Shown here in pieces: positions 11,039 to 22,510 of a stretch of 64,000 bases of DNA. Origin of the DNA: Malaya genurostris (Eukaryota > Arthropoda > Insecta > Diptera > Culicidae); the NCBI RefSeq assembly GCF_030247185.1, contig NC_080571.1, positions 17,763,631-17,827,630 of the forward strand, written 5' to 3'. Position 1 is the stretch's first letter. Each line of letters starts with the position of its first letter. The position numbers were made by a program, and so were the translations under genes. The notes beneath the pieces were generated by a model. That model did not search any database and was not told the DNA's origin. It was given only the letters and a program-made list of their open reading frames with translations.

Positions 11039-11152
11039 GGCAACTCTGTTTCGCACGGCATATTTGTAAACTAGTATAAAGATGTGTTCAAAATCATCAC
11101 TTTCGCTTTCGCATTGCCGTTCGTAATTGAATGTGTTAGTGACGGTGCAAAT
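11039..11152 (+). promoter_or_regulatory. Promoter-like direct repeat, unit 2
   Basis: A second copy of the 10231-10354 block, with TATAAAG at 11075-11081 and the same TTCGCTTTCGCATTGCCG leader. A small internal deletion distinguishes it from unit 1. Confidence 0.5.
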
Positions 11153-11234
11153 TATTTTAACTCCCATCTTGATGAATCTTTTGGTAGGAAATATTGAGAT
11201 CTGAGATGGTTCTCGTGTGTGTCTTGTTTCGGCA

Positions 11235-11276
11235 ATGGGCCTTGCTGGACTTTTTGGCTGCCTTTTTCGGTTTCAT
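11235..11276 (-). pseudogene. Histone H2B N-terminal fragment
   Basis: Reading the minus strand from the ATG at 11276, the codons give MKPKKAAKKSSKAH, matching the basic N-tail of insect H2B (Met-x-Pro-Lys, then Lys-Ala-Ala-Lys-Lys, then Lys-Ala) with a short internal loss. Homology stops after about 14 codons and is followed by CCGAAACAAGACACAC, which also occurs about 100 bases upstream in the leader, so the join is rearranged. The fragment converges on the H2A remnant. An identical copy lies at 22469-22510. Confidence 0.6.
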
Positions 11277-11402
11277 TGTGCTGACGGTGTCTCGTGCATT
11301 CATATCGGGAAACAATGAGACGACAGGTCCTCGATGTTGCTGTCGTGTGTCTTGTTTCGGGGAGAGTTGCTCAGCAAATGATAGGAAAAGTGAACCATTC
11401 AA

Positions 11403-11453
11403 CTTTTATATGGATGCTCTTGTATAGATACAGACATCTCGCGTTCTGATTGG
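11403..11453 (-). promoter_or_regulatory. TATA and CCAAT boxes upstream of the H2B remnant
   Basis: On the minus strand GCCAATCAG (about 11449-11457) is followed roughly 40 bases later by TATAAAAG (11403-11410). The pair lies about 130 bases before the H2B-like ATG. CCAAT plus TATA is common in histone promoters. Whether it still works is unknown. Confidence 0.5.
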
Positions 11454-11483
11454 CTGGTGCTGTCATGGGTTAAATCAAACAGG

Positions 11484-11509
11484 TTTTTCAATAGTGTACT
11501 ATTGAAAAA
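11484..11509. repeat. 26-bp palindrome in family H
   Basis: Arms TTTTTCAATAGT and ACTATTGAAAAA flank a central GT. The palindrome is conserved in copy 2 at 22718-22743. Confidence 0.85.
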
Positions 11510-11893
11510 CTTCAATATTGTTGTAATACACGTTCAAGTTGAATATTTTCGATTCTATTGGTAGTTAGATTATATAAATCCTTCTACAGATCACTGAGCT
11601 ATGAGCTTTCAAAATACGAGAAAGGCAAACGCGCCATATGAATTATCCTCTTTGATACTCGTTTATACCAAACATTTCAGAAAAGTTTAATTGTGAACTG
11701 TTTAAGAATATGTCACACAACTGAAAGTTTTATCATAAAATTGTGATCATATTTCCGATGGCATGTAGCAAGAATTATGTTGATTCGTTAGATATAACAG
11801 GAGATATTCACGATCAAAAACTTATCACTCTCTCAGAGGGTAAATTTTGAAAAGGCGCCCCATAGTAAAGTAAGTCGTATTCACGACAAAAAA

Positions 11894-13136
11894 CAAGTGC
11901 CTCGTTTTGTGTTGTTTGGCTTAAACTCACCCACACCCACCTCCCTCCCTCCTGGGGCAAAATGTGTTCCGAGTTTTCCTATGTGGCTTTCATTTCGTTC
12001 GTTCGTTCGCTTCTTCTGTCTTGAAGAGTTTCTTTGAACCTGCGTTGATGAAATAGGAATATTGGTTTGCTTATTACAAGTTGTCAATCATTCCTCATCC
12101 TTCGGTGGGGAGGGAGAGAAGCACGGTGACTGGCGGTATGTTTTGTGTTCACTAATCACCCTCCGCCTCCATCTACGAAATGTCAATTTTCTTCCACCGT
12201 TTTTAACACGACAATCCATTATGTCAGATTCGAAAGAAAACCCATTGAAGCACGAAATGGTTCACACGAGCCCCACTCAAGATGTTTACAATCGAAAACC
12301 AATCGCGTATTTTATGTCCCTTTTCAACGAAAATAAAAAGGGTGCCTTTTTATCACGCCCCATCGAATCAATAATTCATCGGATACATCAGATAGCCTCC
12401 GCTTTGCGTCGGAATCGTGCCGGAGCATGACAGGAGCAAAGCAAAACAAAACAAATGAGAATCCCCTAAATGAACAAACAATCGAAGTGGCGGGTGTCGC
12501 CTGGCGCAAAGCTACATGCAACTGATGTTCGGTTTCTGCACCGGGCCGGTATCATCAACAAAAACTGGAATTCGAAGCTCGGAGTCTGGTCCGGTCGGAT
12601 CTGTTTATTTTTTTCCCCTTTCTACGAACTATTCATTCGATTACTGTTTCAGTCGTTTAACATGATGATTAATCTAGGACGGGACTCGGGATCAGACTGA
12701 CACTTTATCTTCGTCCGCTGGAATGGGGCTGTTCGATCCGGATTCGTCCGGTGATAAATGATGTTGCTCGCGGTTGCCCTTTTTTTTTGTATTTAGTTTA
12801 TTTTCGTTTTGTTTCTTCAAAAATAGTGATTCTGACGGATCGAAATGCTCTCTGTGAGGCATCAATTAAGCTCACAACACGCCATCACTCTTATTGTGAT
12901 CTCGTTTTAACCTGCACAAGTACTAAATTAATAATAAACGATAATACGCGAACGGGTAACTTATTGGCAATCGGAACATTTTAATTGGTTGTGAAGCGGA
13001 AATAGTTTCGACCATTTATGATACTAATTTTTACGTTGATGAAACATTATAAAATAAACAGTTTTCGAGTTCGTAATTCACGGCCAGGTCATTAATTGCA
13101 ATAATGGTAAAAAAAGATTGAACACGTTGTGAAAAA
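11894..13136. other. Low-copy sequence, no gene
   Basis: No recognisable protein or repeat. GC is moderate from 11900 to 12750, with C-rich runs (CACCCACACCCACC near 11930) and GTTC runs. Short open frames (such as 12062-12430) show no family resemblance. It continues the sequence left of 9732. Confidence 0.35.
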
Positions 13137-13459
13137 GGCGGGAGGCTAATGTCAGAGATATAACTGAATGACATGTATACGAATAAAATTGACATGCTTC
13201 CGAATATCAGTCAGTTGATCGATTGTGTGAATTTTACAAGCATTCCTTTTTTTTCACTACTAGAATTTGAAACGATGTACCTACACTGAAGTTACATCAA
13301 ACATTCTGCCACACAATTAAATATTATGAAGTAATTTTCATAGTTATTCATAATAAATAATGGTGGCTCTAAAAAGAACCATTTATGAAGGCGTTCGTGT
13401 TGGGGAGTGAAGAGTTGAATTCGAATTCAAAAAAAAAAATAAAAAATGTTCTTATAAAA

Positions 13460-14625
13460 ATTGACGTATTCAGCATATTTTGTTACCGAAATTCAGCTCT
13501 TCAAAAACATGTACTGAAAATTTGGTAATTATCTACCGAACTGTCTTCACTTTGAAATTATTCGGTAAATTTAATAGAAATCGTGCTGATCGATCAGTAA
13601 TTTATCGATTTTTAGCGAATTGTTCGGTAGAGTACCGAATCAATTTGTAAAACGCAAGCACATAGCACGCCATATTGGTTTTTGTATACTGTGATCGAAG
13701 TGAGTAAAATGAAAAATATTTCCTGACGCTGTACATTACGACTGTACATTTTCGAAATGTAATATGCGTTATAGTCGGTTCTGGTCTTTAAAAAGACATA
13801 TTTTGGATAAACATCTCCGAGAACCGCAATTTCTCGTGAATTCCCCGTCATTTCAATCTGCATTTGAATATACGGAACTAGCGGATAATGAGCCAGCAGA
13901 TTCAATTAATGAAGACACTAAACATACCGAAACGGATGAAATTAAAAATTCTCGTGGCGTTAAAAGAACAAAGAATGCAGATACAGAAAAAATAAACCCG
14001 TTAAACGGTATAATTCAGTGGTTAAAGGTAAATAACTGTATTTTTTGTTTTTTTTTAAATTCCGTCTTGTTAATACCATCACAAAGAACGAATACAATAT
14101 TAGTTTTAATTAATTACGCTGTTATATCTGTGAATTTATATGTGTTATTCCAGGTTGATGACCCGTTTCCTGAGGTTAATTATTATATCCTGATACTACT
14201 TTACAAAGCTGAAGGAGGAGCTATTATTTGGCGCGATCTTAAAATTCCAGTAGAGGGATATATTCTGTACTGCTTCGGATTGCTGTGCCAGTGTTTTTGA
14301 GTATTCAACTGTAAAAGCCATCCTGCAGATAAACTGTTTTATTTGTTCATTATGACCACTTCATATGATATTGGAACTCTTACTACAACGGGTGAAAACT
14401 TTCGCCGAAGCTATGAGATGAAAGAAAATTAACAACAAGCAATATTAACTGAATCCTCATCAACATTTGCTGACCAGTACAGTTAAAAATGACAATTCGA
14501 ACAAACTTCAGTTTTACTGAACGTTCGTCAATTAATAAATTACTGAACAGATTACCGTACGTTCAGCTGTGTAAAAGTCGGTAAAATATTGCTGAAGTCG
14601 GTAAAGAGAACTAAGTGTGTACGGC
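13460..14625. mobile_element. Candidate element with imperfect ACCGAA-type inverted ends
   Basis: The left part (13485-13640) holds repeated ACCGAA, TTCAGCTC and CAGTAATTTATCGATT motifs. The right part (14505-14620) carries, inverted, TTACCGACTTCAGC and CAGTAATTTATTAATTGACGAACG. The arms are only loosely complementary, so the exact ends cannot be fixed. It encloses an intron-like reading frame. Confidence 0.4.
13764..14300 (+). pseudogene. Zinc-finger-like reading frame with a possible intron
   Basis: The open frame begins MRYSRFWSLKRHILDKHL. The FxxLxxHxxxxH spacing resembles the second half of a C2H2 zinc finger, but the upstream Cys pair is not seen. An acidic, Lys-rich linker follows. 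The segment 14030-14153 has GTAAAT-type and TTATTCCAG edges like an intron; removing it joins IIQWLK to VDDPFPEV. It ends WRDLKIPVEGYILYCFG. I do not recognise the gene. It could be a captured host exon or a decayed element protein. Confidence 0.3.
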
Positions 14626-14833
14626 TTGCTACATTGATATTTCTAGCAAATACGAGATCCAATACATGTGCCTAGCGTAGTAGCTATTATCATATTTTGA
14701 AGCATCTTTATTAAAATCCCTCACAACTATCATCGGCGTATTTTTACGAGAATAGAAAATTGCCAGCAACAGCAAATTAATTTTTCAATACAAAAAATAA
14801 CCGAGCAAAAATTTCGAATTTTTGCCTTTCTCT

Positions 14834-14956
14834 ATAGAAAGGTATTAGAATTGCTGAAAAAACCGACTTTCGAACGGAGCCTCGGAGACCCATAGTGTTA
14901 TATATCATTCGACTCAGTTCGACGAGATCGGAAAATGTCTGTGTGTATGTGTGTGT

Positions 14957-15007
<51 letters not shown>

Positions 15008-15570
15008 TGTGTATGTGTGTGTGTGCACTTTTAGAAGATATTTGAACGCGCTCAATTTTCTCAGAGATGGCTGAACCGATTTTAACAAACTTGGGCTAGT
15101 TTGAAAGCTACTGTCGGGCCATTGATCAAGTTCGAAGATCAAATGGCTGTGACTTTTAGTTCCGAAGATATGATTGTATAAGTGACGTAACCGACAAAAA
15201 GCGTTGTATTTGAACGCGCTCAATTTTCTCAGAGATGGCTGATCCGATTTTAACAAAATTGGGCTCGTTTGAAAGCTACTGTCGGGCCGTTGATCAAGTT
15301 CGAAGATCAAATGGTTGTGACTTTTGGTTCCAGATATATGATGGTATAAGTGACGTAACCGACAAAACACGTTGATTTTTACCGCTCTTATATATATAAG
15401 GGTGCCAAAATTTTGGGATCAACTCTATTTTCGTAAAGTTCTAGTGCTCAAAAGTTTAAGCACCTAGAAAAAAGCCTTCATGCAAAATTTGACCTAAATC
15501 GGACATGCTTAAGGGGTGCTGCCCGGTGGTAAAGGTTTGACAATTTTCGATCTTGAAAAAGCACCATAGG
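14834..15570 (+). repeat. Family B interspersed repeat, copy B1
   Basis: It begins CCTTTCTCTATAGAAAGG (hairpin), then a CATTCGACTCAGTTCGACG module, a (TG)n tract (14939-15025), then two tandem copies of a block of about 165 bases (15030-15195 and 15205-15370) containing CTCAGAGATGGCTGA and GATCAAGTTCGAAGATCAAA. The rest matches the inverted copy at 30385-30875. No protein is encoded. Confidence 0.7.
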
Positions 15571-16589
15571 GGGGAGTACATGAAATTTTAAAATTCGAAA
15601 ATTTTTTTTGATGCCAAAACTCTTAAAACTGCATAAAACATCGAAATTTAGAGTCATCTCAAAAAAAAAAAAAAAGTCCCAAAAAGTCGATTTTTCAAAA
15701 AAAATTTTTTTCGAGATGACACTAAATCTCGACGTTTGGGTATTTTCGATTACATTTATTCAGTTCAAGTACTGAAAAGAAGCAAACTGTTTGTAATACT
15801 GCGGTTTTAAGTTGCCGCACGAAATTAACATGAACACATTTCTGAAATTTAAATCAAGAAGCAGATTTGTTTCCACTCCATTTGAAAACGTAAAGAATTT
15901 TTTCAAGCGTGTTGTTGTACACAATTTATCGATGAACTTTTAAAATTATAAAAAAAAATTCTGTATTTTTCATGTATTGTTTCAAGTCTAATACAATTTA
16001 CGTCATCCATATGTGTAGTTTTAATCAAAGGCTTTTAGGTTTTGCAGCTTTTTTTGTAGTATTTTATCATATTTATTAGGAGATATTGCTTTAGCTAATA
16101 TACCAGGAGCAACCCATTCTTTGTAGTATTCATAATCTATTTAGGTACTATTGAAGAGTCAAAGACACGCTAATAGCACGAGATTGTGATGCATTTGGCA
16201 TATTCTAAATACTTTCAAGGTATTTGGACAAATTTTTCAATTTACTTGAGATATATGGGTAAAAACGTTATTTGCTCATTGTTATCGAGCGAATAAGCTT
16301 TTTCCTACAATCCGTTTGAGCGACGTTTTCTGTCCACAGGATTCAGAAATTTTATTACAAACTACAGTTACTGGGCATAGGTTAGTTTCGACTTACTTTT
16401 GTTATTTTAAGTAAACACCACGCAGCTTCCAATTAATATGCTTTCTAAACAGTTCGACTTGTACATAATATGCCAAACACACAAAATATATATAACGATA
16501 TACAAAACAATGCATTAAAATAAAGATTATCAATACTAATATGTTTATGAAAATCTAAGATATTATCGATAACTACCTAAATAAAAAAG
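15571..16589. other. AT-rich repeat-like sequence with a 25-bp imperfect inverted repeat
   Basis: The start (15571-15740) shares CACCATAGGGGGGAGTACATG with 25630 and carries an inverted repeat of about 25 bases (near 15636-15660 and 15713-15737; 22 of 25 match). The rest is AT-rich with nothing assignable. Confidence 0.4.
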
Positions 16590-16825
16590 AAACGTATTCG
16601 AAAACTCATAGTCGATAGTAATAAGGCTTTCGAACATTTCTTATCGAGTTCAGTCGTTTACGAGCTCGATTGTTTTGGTTCCATAATGCCAAAACTTCTC
16701 GATAATCTAATACTTCTTCGAGTGAAGTCGAACGAAGCTCGATGATCGACTTCGAATCGAAAACCATAATACGAAACGTGGTCGATTCGATAAAATTTCA
16801 GTCGAATCGAGATACATAATGCCAC
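16590..16825. other. TCGA-dense block
   Basis: TCGA and TCGAATCGA-like words recur far more often than in neighbouring AT-rich DNA, in both orientations. It looks like decayed clustered inverted or tandem motifs. No gene is present. Confidence 0.4.
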
Positions 16826-17120
16826 CCCTGATTTAATGCGTCTTCTCGCCTGGACGACCGGAAGGCAAATGAAAACTACGACCTGAGCATTTGAGGTTAT
16901 TAATCACGCAGAAGGTGCACTCTCCGATGCCGCTGTTCGAATGCGTCTTCTCGCCCCGACGACTGCTTCCATCCAACGCTCCAGAAAAATGATAGATTTT
17001 CGACCACGGTTCCCCTTATACAACGTTCAGTTGAAGATATGTGCCTGACTACCTCAAAAACGTCGTCCTTGCGCGAAAAACCCAAGCGAAAATAAAGAGT
17101 TTTCCGCGAAGTTTTCAAAT
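16826..17120 (-). promoter_or_regulatory. Promoter-like tail of diverged family H copy
   Basis: On the minus strand a TATAAGGGGAACCGTGGTC motif (about 17003-17020) lies about 45 bases before an ATG followed by GAAGCAG. The block matches 63540-63715, where the box is a better TATAAAAGG. A GAATGCGTCTTCTCGCC segment is directly repeated at about 16836 and 16937. A histone-gene source is possible but not shown. Confidence 0.4.
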
Positions 17121-17309
17121 TTAGAGAACTTATCTCACACTGTTCGAAATATTATCCTAAATTCCTGGTCATATTTCTGATGAAATAGTGAAAGAATTAT
17201 GTGGCTGCCATTAATACAAGTCGAGATATTCACGATTAAGTTCTGCCCATTCTTCTCTATGGCTTATTTTGAAAAGGCGTCCCATAGTAGAGTAAGTCGT
17301 ATTCACTAC

Positions 17310-17940
17310 AAAATTACGGGGCTGTGTAGGCAACGAGACCGATTAAGGTAAAACCAGACCCTGTCAGTTTAGAGCGAAATGAATCTTCAGTTCAGTAACG
17401 CCATTACATTCAACAATTGTATGAGTGCGCAGTGCTGCTATTTAAGCGCGCACGAATTTGACATTTCTCTCTCCTACTTCTATGTACGAGATTCGATGCA
17501 GACTCGCCTGAGGGCGCCATGCTCGCAAAAAAGCATGTTGCCAGTGATTTGTTCGGGAAATGTGAGAGCTGGATATCTTGTTAATATGATGTCTTTGGGT
17601 GAAATTCAGTGCCTGGGATTGCGCACCAAAGTGTGGCAGGCTTGAGTTGAACGAATCTTCGCACAAAGCAGATGATATAAAACCGACCCGGGGGACGGGT
17701 ATAGCGTGATGGGTAAGTCGATGCCTTTCACGCAGCCCGCCTGGGTTCGATTCCCAACCCCGCACATAGGGTCAGAAAGTTTTTCTGGCCCGAAGAGGCG
17801 AATGACATTAATGTTAAAGCCTCTATAATTGAAGCAAAAAAAAAAAAAACCGACCCATAGAAACGAGGAATATTTTTTGGTATTTGAGCGCAGTGGGCTT
17901 TCGATACGTTTTTCTAGTAATAATATATAATACTAGCTGA
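17310..17940. repeat. Family E repeat, interrupted by a SINE
   Basis: The part 17641-17689 plus 17856-17930 matches 38717-38840, where the SINE is absent. The segment 17330-17640 has no gene that I recognise. Confidence 0.55.
17690..17844 (+). mobile_element. tRNA-derived SINE with 11-bp target duplication
   Basis: The head contains a box A-like TAGCGTGATGGGT and a box B GGTTCGATTCC about 40 bases later, the internal RNA polymerase III promoter of tRNA-derived SINEs. A tRNA-unrelated body (TTTTTCTGGCCCGAAGAGGC) and an A-tail follow. It is flanked by AAAACCGACCC at 17679-17689 and 17845-17855. The related site at 38754 holds a single uninterrupted AAAACCGACCC, so target duplication is confirmed by an empty-site paralogue. 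Mobilisation would depend on a LINE in trans. The family name is not assigned. Confidence 0.9.
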
Positions 17941-18892
17941 ATTATCCGGCGTTGCTCGGAAATATTTCGTAAAGGGAAGGCCGAAAAAAATTTTCGAATT
18001 TGTCCTGCCTAGTGAAATGCTCTGATTGTAGTCAAACATAACTTAAACGGCAACCCGATTGAACAATACTCCGTTCATGTTCAGATTGCGAATGATCAGT
18101 GTCCCATCTCAGATCTCACAATAATCATAATTTTCATGGTATTCTCGACAAATTGGGTCAGTTTTATATTTGAACCGTTTGTTAGGAACATTTAAAACAG
18201 CTTTCTCTTTATAAATACCTTCTTAGTAACCTCCGAGTTTCATATGTATATGTGTTTGTAACGTACTTGAACTATTATGTATATGTGCTTGTAACGTACT
18301 TCCGTACTTCCTTGTCACATTCGATCTACAATATCTTTGACTTCCATGGCTACACACACTTGCTACTCCCTCCACTTTATAAAATTTTTTATGACATTAT
18401 TTCCACGTAATTGCTCAAAGTTTTCCATCTGATAATGATTATTTTATAACGAAAGGCTGTTCAACATCATAACTACATTCGTACTATAGAATAACGTTTT
18501 TATATAATTTATTTTACCAAGGTTTAACCATTTTAGTCGTACACCTGGGAGGAAAACCTATAGAATAACGATTCAGTTAATACAAATGTTGTTGTAATCT
18601 TATTTCAATCACCTTGAGTCGACAGTTTTCTCAATTGACATAATAAAATGCACATTGATTGTATGATTTCGTCAATTCAGATAAATGTTAAGAATACTTA
18701 TTTCCCCTCCCTATTGTGAATATTTTTGTGAACCTCGCTTAGTTGCTAAAAATATACTGTACTCGAAAAGAAGTACCAATTTTTCGTAAAACCCGATCAT
18801 TTTTCCCTCACACTTTCCATGTTCAGGGCACTTGCTACACTCCCTCATCCTCAAAATAATCTTATAATCTATTTTGATTTAATTTCCTTTTT
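17941..18892. repeat. Family D repeat (ACTTGCTACRCTCCCTC units)
   Basis: Diverged units contain ACTTGCTAC followed by TCCCTC (about 18358 and 18829) and phrases seen again at 23780-25010. The left edge starts CTAGCTGAATTATCCGGCG. No open frame of note. Confidence 0.55.
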
Positions 18893-19522
18893 GCCTTTCT
18901 CATATAGAAAGGTTATGCAATCACTGTGAAAACCGACTTTTGTACCGAGGTCCGGAGGGCCGAGTGTCATATACCATTCGACTCAGTTCGTCGAGTACGT
19001 TTTTGTAACGTTTTCTTGCACTAACTTTTCTCGGAGATGGCTGAACCGATTTTCACAAACTTAGATTCAAATGAAAGGTCTTGAGATCCCATAAAAAATT
19101 CCTGAATCCGACTTCCGGATCTGGAGTTATGGGGTAAAATGTGTAAGAAAAAGAAAATATGTGTTCTAACTTTTCTCATAGATGGCGCGACCGATTTTCA
19201 CAAACTTAGGTCCAAATGAAAGGTCCTGTGGTCCCATACGTCATTTCTGAATTTCATGTGGATCCGACTTCCGGATCCGGAAATATAGGGTAAAGTGGGT
19301 TAAAAATTGTATACCATCACTGAAAATTGGTAAAAACCTTAGAAAAATTTCTAAGTAGACCTCAAATCTATTCCAATTGATAGTTTTTGTCAGTAGACGG
19401 TCAAAAAAACCAATTTCAGTTATTCTTTTAAGAATCGAAGAAAATTATTTTGAAGAATACCACAGTATTATATACGATAGTATGATTGGTATGAGAAAGG
19501 CATCATTACACCACTAGGTGGA
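18893..19522 (+). repeat. Family C interspersed repeat, copy C1
   Basis: It starts with GCCTTTCTCATATAGAAAGG and ends with GAGAAAGGCATCATTACACC followed by ACTAGGTGG, so GCCTTTCTCATA and its complement sit near the two ends. Inside are diverged units with CTCGGAGATGGCTGAACCG and GACTTCCGGATC. No protein is encoded. Confidence 0.7.
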
Positions 19523-19869
19523 TTAAAACAGGTTTTTGTCAGTGAACTTACTACAGATCTCCTCCACGATTACATGATGATTAGTAGTGTACAAAGTATC
19601 TGTGCTTTTCAAAAAATATCGCTTCCCACCTTTGGTACATGTGCCAAACTTGGTGGCGATTCGTTTAGTTGTTTCGTACTTATGCGAGACTTAAATACAC
19701 TCGCGTTCGTAGACAGATAAAGACTATTTTCCCTCAGTTCTTCGAATTCCCCCGAAAAATGGAACCAGATCTTTTGAAATTATTTAAAGAAAATTGCGAT
19801 GCATTCAAATTAACAAAAAGCAATACTATCTACTACGAATCTGAAATTTTTGCCACTCGCTTGTTTTAC
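19523..19869. other. Unassigned short interval
   Basis: Repeat-like text between families C and A. The open frame at 19669-19962 runs into family A and shows no recognisable domain. Confidence 0.3.
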
Positions 19870-21409
19870 AAAAACGTGTTTAATCCACCTATCAGTGAGA
19901 TGATACCTTTTTTTATCAATCCGCATGTGTTTTTTTTCAGGAATATTCTTCGGTTTTCATGACATTATTTTAATGACCGTCGTTTTAAGCTGCAATTCGA
20001 CGTTTTAATCACTCATTACTCTATCTAAAAAGGTTACAATCGATTAAACTTTTCATGATATGTCGAAGTGAGTTACACTTTAGAATTTACGGTAATTTAA
20101 GGTACTTCCAGAGCCGGTATTCAGGAACCAGCATAAACCAAACCGATTCGTATGGCCATATGACGAATAAATTGCAATAGTTTTGAGTCCAACTTTCAAG
20201 CTTTTCGGGATTATCATCTTCTATATCAGTTTGAATTTTAAAAATTCATCCTCCTGTAATTCCAAAATCGGAAGTCAGCATTGAATAAAATTAATTAATT
20301 TTGTGTGGGACTATAAGTTTATTTTAATTTGAATTTTTTTCTGAAATTCGATTTGGCTTTATTTGAGAAAACGATTGAGCTTTGAGAAACGATTCGATAC
20401 TGGAGCCGGAATTCGAAAATCGGTGTAGCCGAAGTCAGACAAATTCACCTGATTAGTTTACATTTGTTCAATATGTTTAAAAATCAGTATAGACATTTTT
20501 GAGAAATCGTAGTACGGGTTAAATTGTTGGGTGCTTTCCGAATCGAAAACTGAATACCACTAAAACTGAAATAAATTTATTTGGTTGTCGACTATTCAAA
20601 TCAGCAAATCTTAGATGATTCTTAGATATCATTTGAATCTTAGATCGGTTCAGCCATCTACGAGGAAAATAAGTTACACAATTTTAATTTCGTTTCACAT
20701 ATCATCCTGTAGTTCCGGAACCAGAAGTCGGATCGAAACATAATTCAGAAACCTTGTTTAGAAGCATACGAATTTTCATATGAATCTGAGTTTGTAGAAA
20801 ACGGTTGAGTATACGCATTTGCTGATCTCGACGAACTGATTCAAATGGTATATGGGTGCCAAAAACGAACCGTGCTAAAATTGGTCCGAGACAAAATGTC
20901 ATGAAAAATAATGCTGTTCACGGTCTTTTTGGTACTTAGAAACTATTGTATGTAACAGTATAAAAAAAAGGCGGGTGAGTAATGTCAGAGACATAACTGG
21001 ATGTCGTGAATACGAAAAAACTGACACGCTCCCATCACTTTTCCGAATATCAGTTAGTTGATTGATTGTATGAATTGTGCAAGCTTTCCTCTTTTTCACT
21101 AATAGAATTTGAAGCGATACACCTACATTAAAGTACAGTTTAGTTACATTAAACAGCTACTATTCTACAACTATATATTCCAAACTTGAAACAATTCCTT
21201 TTTAATTTGCTAATATAGGAAGCTAGGTACGACAAATTTGTAGTTTATTTTTATTGAAGCTATGAAGTTCGAAGATATCTGATTCTTCTCGAAATTTCAG
21301 TACGAGACAATTGCAATGGCCTGGTCTGAAATGTATCTACGATCTTCGGTATGCAAGAGTGATTCTAATAATAATAATAATAATGATAATAATAATAATA
21401 ATAATAATG

Positions 21410-21440
<31 letters not shown>

Positions 21441-21776
21441 TAATACAGATTAATCTGTATATATGGCAACCCTGTTTCGCAAGGCATATTTTCACACGAC
21501 CCCATACTAGTATAAAGATGTGTTCAACATCATCATTTTCGCTTTCGCATTGCCGTTCGTAATTGAATGTGTTAGTGACGGTACAAATCTGCTTTTCTAC
21601 CTGTCTTCGGAGCCATCGTTCTGACGGTGTCTCGTACGTACAGAGTAGCTGCTTTAACTTAAATGACGCTATTTCTCACATCACATTTCCTTTTATACGT
21701 GCTAGTGGTAGCACGGTAGGACGTCCCCATTGTTAGAATTCCTTTCCTATACGCAGAACGGGAAACAGTGAAACGA

Positions 21777-21783
21777 TATAAAA
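21777..21783 (+). promoter_or_regulatory. TATA box of H2A remnant, copy 2
   Basis: TATAAAA 36 bases before the H2A-derived ATG, as in copy 1. Confidence 0.7.
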
Positions 21784-21818
21784 GAGAGAGTTAGCAGAGC
21801 GGCAGCCAGTAATACTGA

Positions 21819-22082
21819 ATGGGTCGTCGAGCTGTGGAGGAACAATTAAGGGCAAGGCAAAGTCTCGCTCAAACCGTGCTGGTCTGAAGTGCCCAGTTGG
21901 CGGCAGAATCCATCGTTTGCCTCGGAAGGGGAACTACGCCGAGCGTGTCAGTGCTGGTGCATCGGTCTATCTGGCGGCAGTGATGGAGTACTTGGTTGCC
22001 GAAGTGTTGGAGTTGACCGGTAACGCTGCCCATGACAACAAAAACGAAAATCATCCCTCGTCATCTGCAGCTGGCCATCCGT
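21819..22082 (+). pseudogene. Histone H2A fragment, copy 2
   Basis: Identical in the read sequence to 10585-10848, including the two frameshifts and the lost C-terminal tail. The degenerate histone stem-loop follows at 22092-22107. It is not translatable as a full histone. Confidence 0.9.
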
Positions 22083-22468
22083 TGAAAACCCCGTCCTTTT
22101 CAGGATGACCACATCACTGTGATAAAGAAATATTTAGAATTGCTTTAAGTTTAGCCAGTTCTGATACGCCTGGAAAGTAGAATGCGCAAATCAAGTGGAA
22201 ACATTTGTTCTAACAATTTTTGTTTTCGGCCGCATACTAAAGTACTCGCGACAAAAATACATATTGATCTGTGGCAACTCTGTTTCGCACGGCATATTTG
22301 TAAACTAGTATAAAGATGTGTTCAAAATCATCACTTTCGCTTTCGCATTGCCGTTCGTAATTGAATGTGTTAGTGACGGTGCAAATTATTTTAACTCCCA
22401 TCTTGATGAATCTTTTGGTAGGAAATATTGAGATCTGAGATGGTTCTCGTGTGTGTCTTGTTTCGGCA

Positions 22469-22510
22469 ATGGGCCTTGCTGGACTTTTTGGCTGCCTTTT
22501 TCGGTTTCAT
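22469..22510 (-). pseudogene. Histone H2B N-terminal fragment, copy 2
   Basis: Same minus-strand MKPKKAAKKSSKAH start as 11235-11276, with TATAAAAG at 22637-22644 and CCAAT at about 22683-22687 upstream. Confidence 0.6.

Larger units (their letters stand above)
9736..11887 (+). mobile_element. Family H element copy 1 carrying histone fragments
   Basis: The 2152-bp segment is repeated with no net length change at 20970-23121; the only difference I found is at 10186 (C here, T at 21420). It starts GGCGGGTGAGTAATG and ends GTATTCACGAC, with A-runs on both sides. A 13-bp motif GTCGTGAATACGA at 9769-9781 is inverted at the very 3' end (11875-11887), and a small palindrome ATGTCAGAGACAT lies near the 5' end. 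Inside are H2A and H2B remnants with promoters. No transposase is encoded, so it must move in trans. The superfamily is not identified. Confidence 0.88.
13137..17309 (+). mobile_element. Diverged family H copy with nested repeats
   Basis: The left edge GGCGGGAGGCTAATGTCAGAG with the following 150 bases matches the family H 5' end, preceded by five A. The right edge TCGTATTCACTAC followed by AAAA matches its 3' end. Between them lie an ACCGAA-type element with a zinc-finger-like reading frame, a family B copy and a promoter-like tail shared with 63480-63941. Pairing the two ends as one element is an inference; two solo ends are possible. Confidence 0.5.

Noticed and set aside
13137..17309. Treating this as a confirmed single element
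   Set aside because: The two ends fit family H but the 4.2-kb interior is a mosaic; two independent end fragments remain possible, so confidence is kept moderate.
17690..17765. A true tRNA gene
   Set aside because: Box A and box B are present but no acceptor stem closes, and a SINE body with A-tail and target duplications follows.
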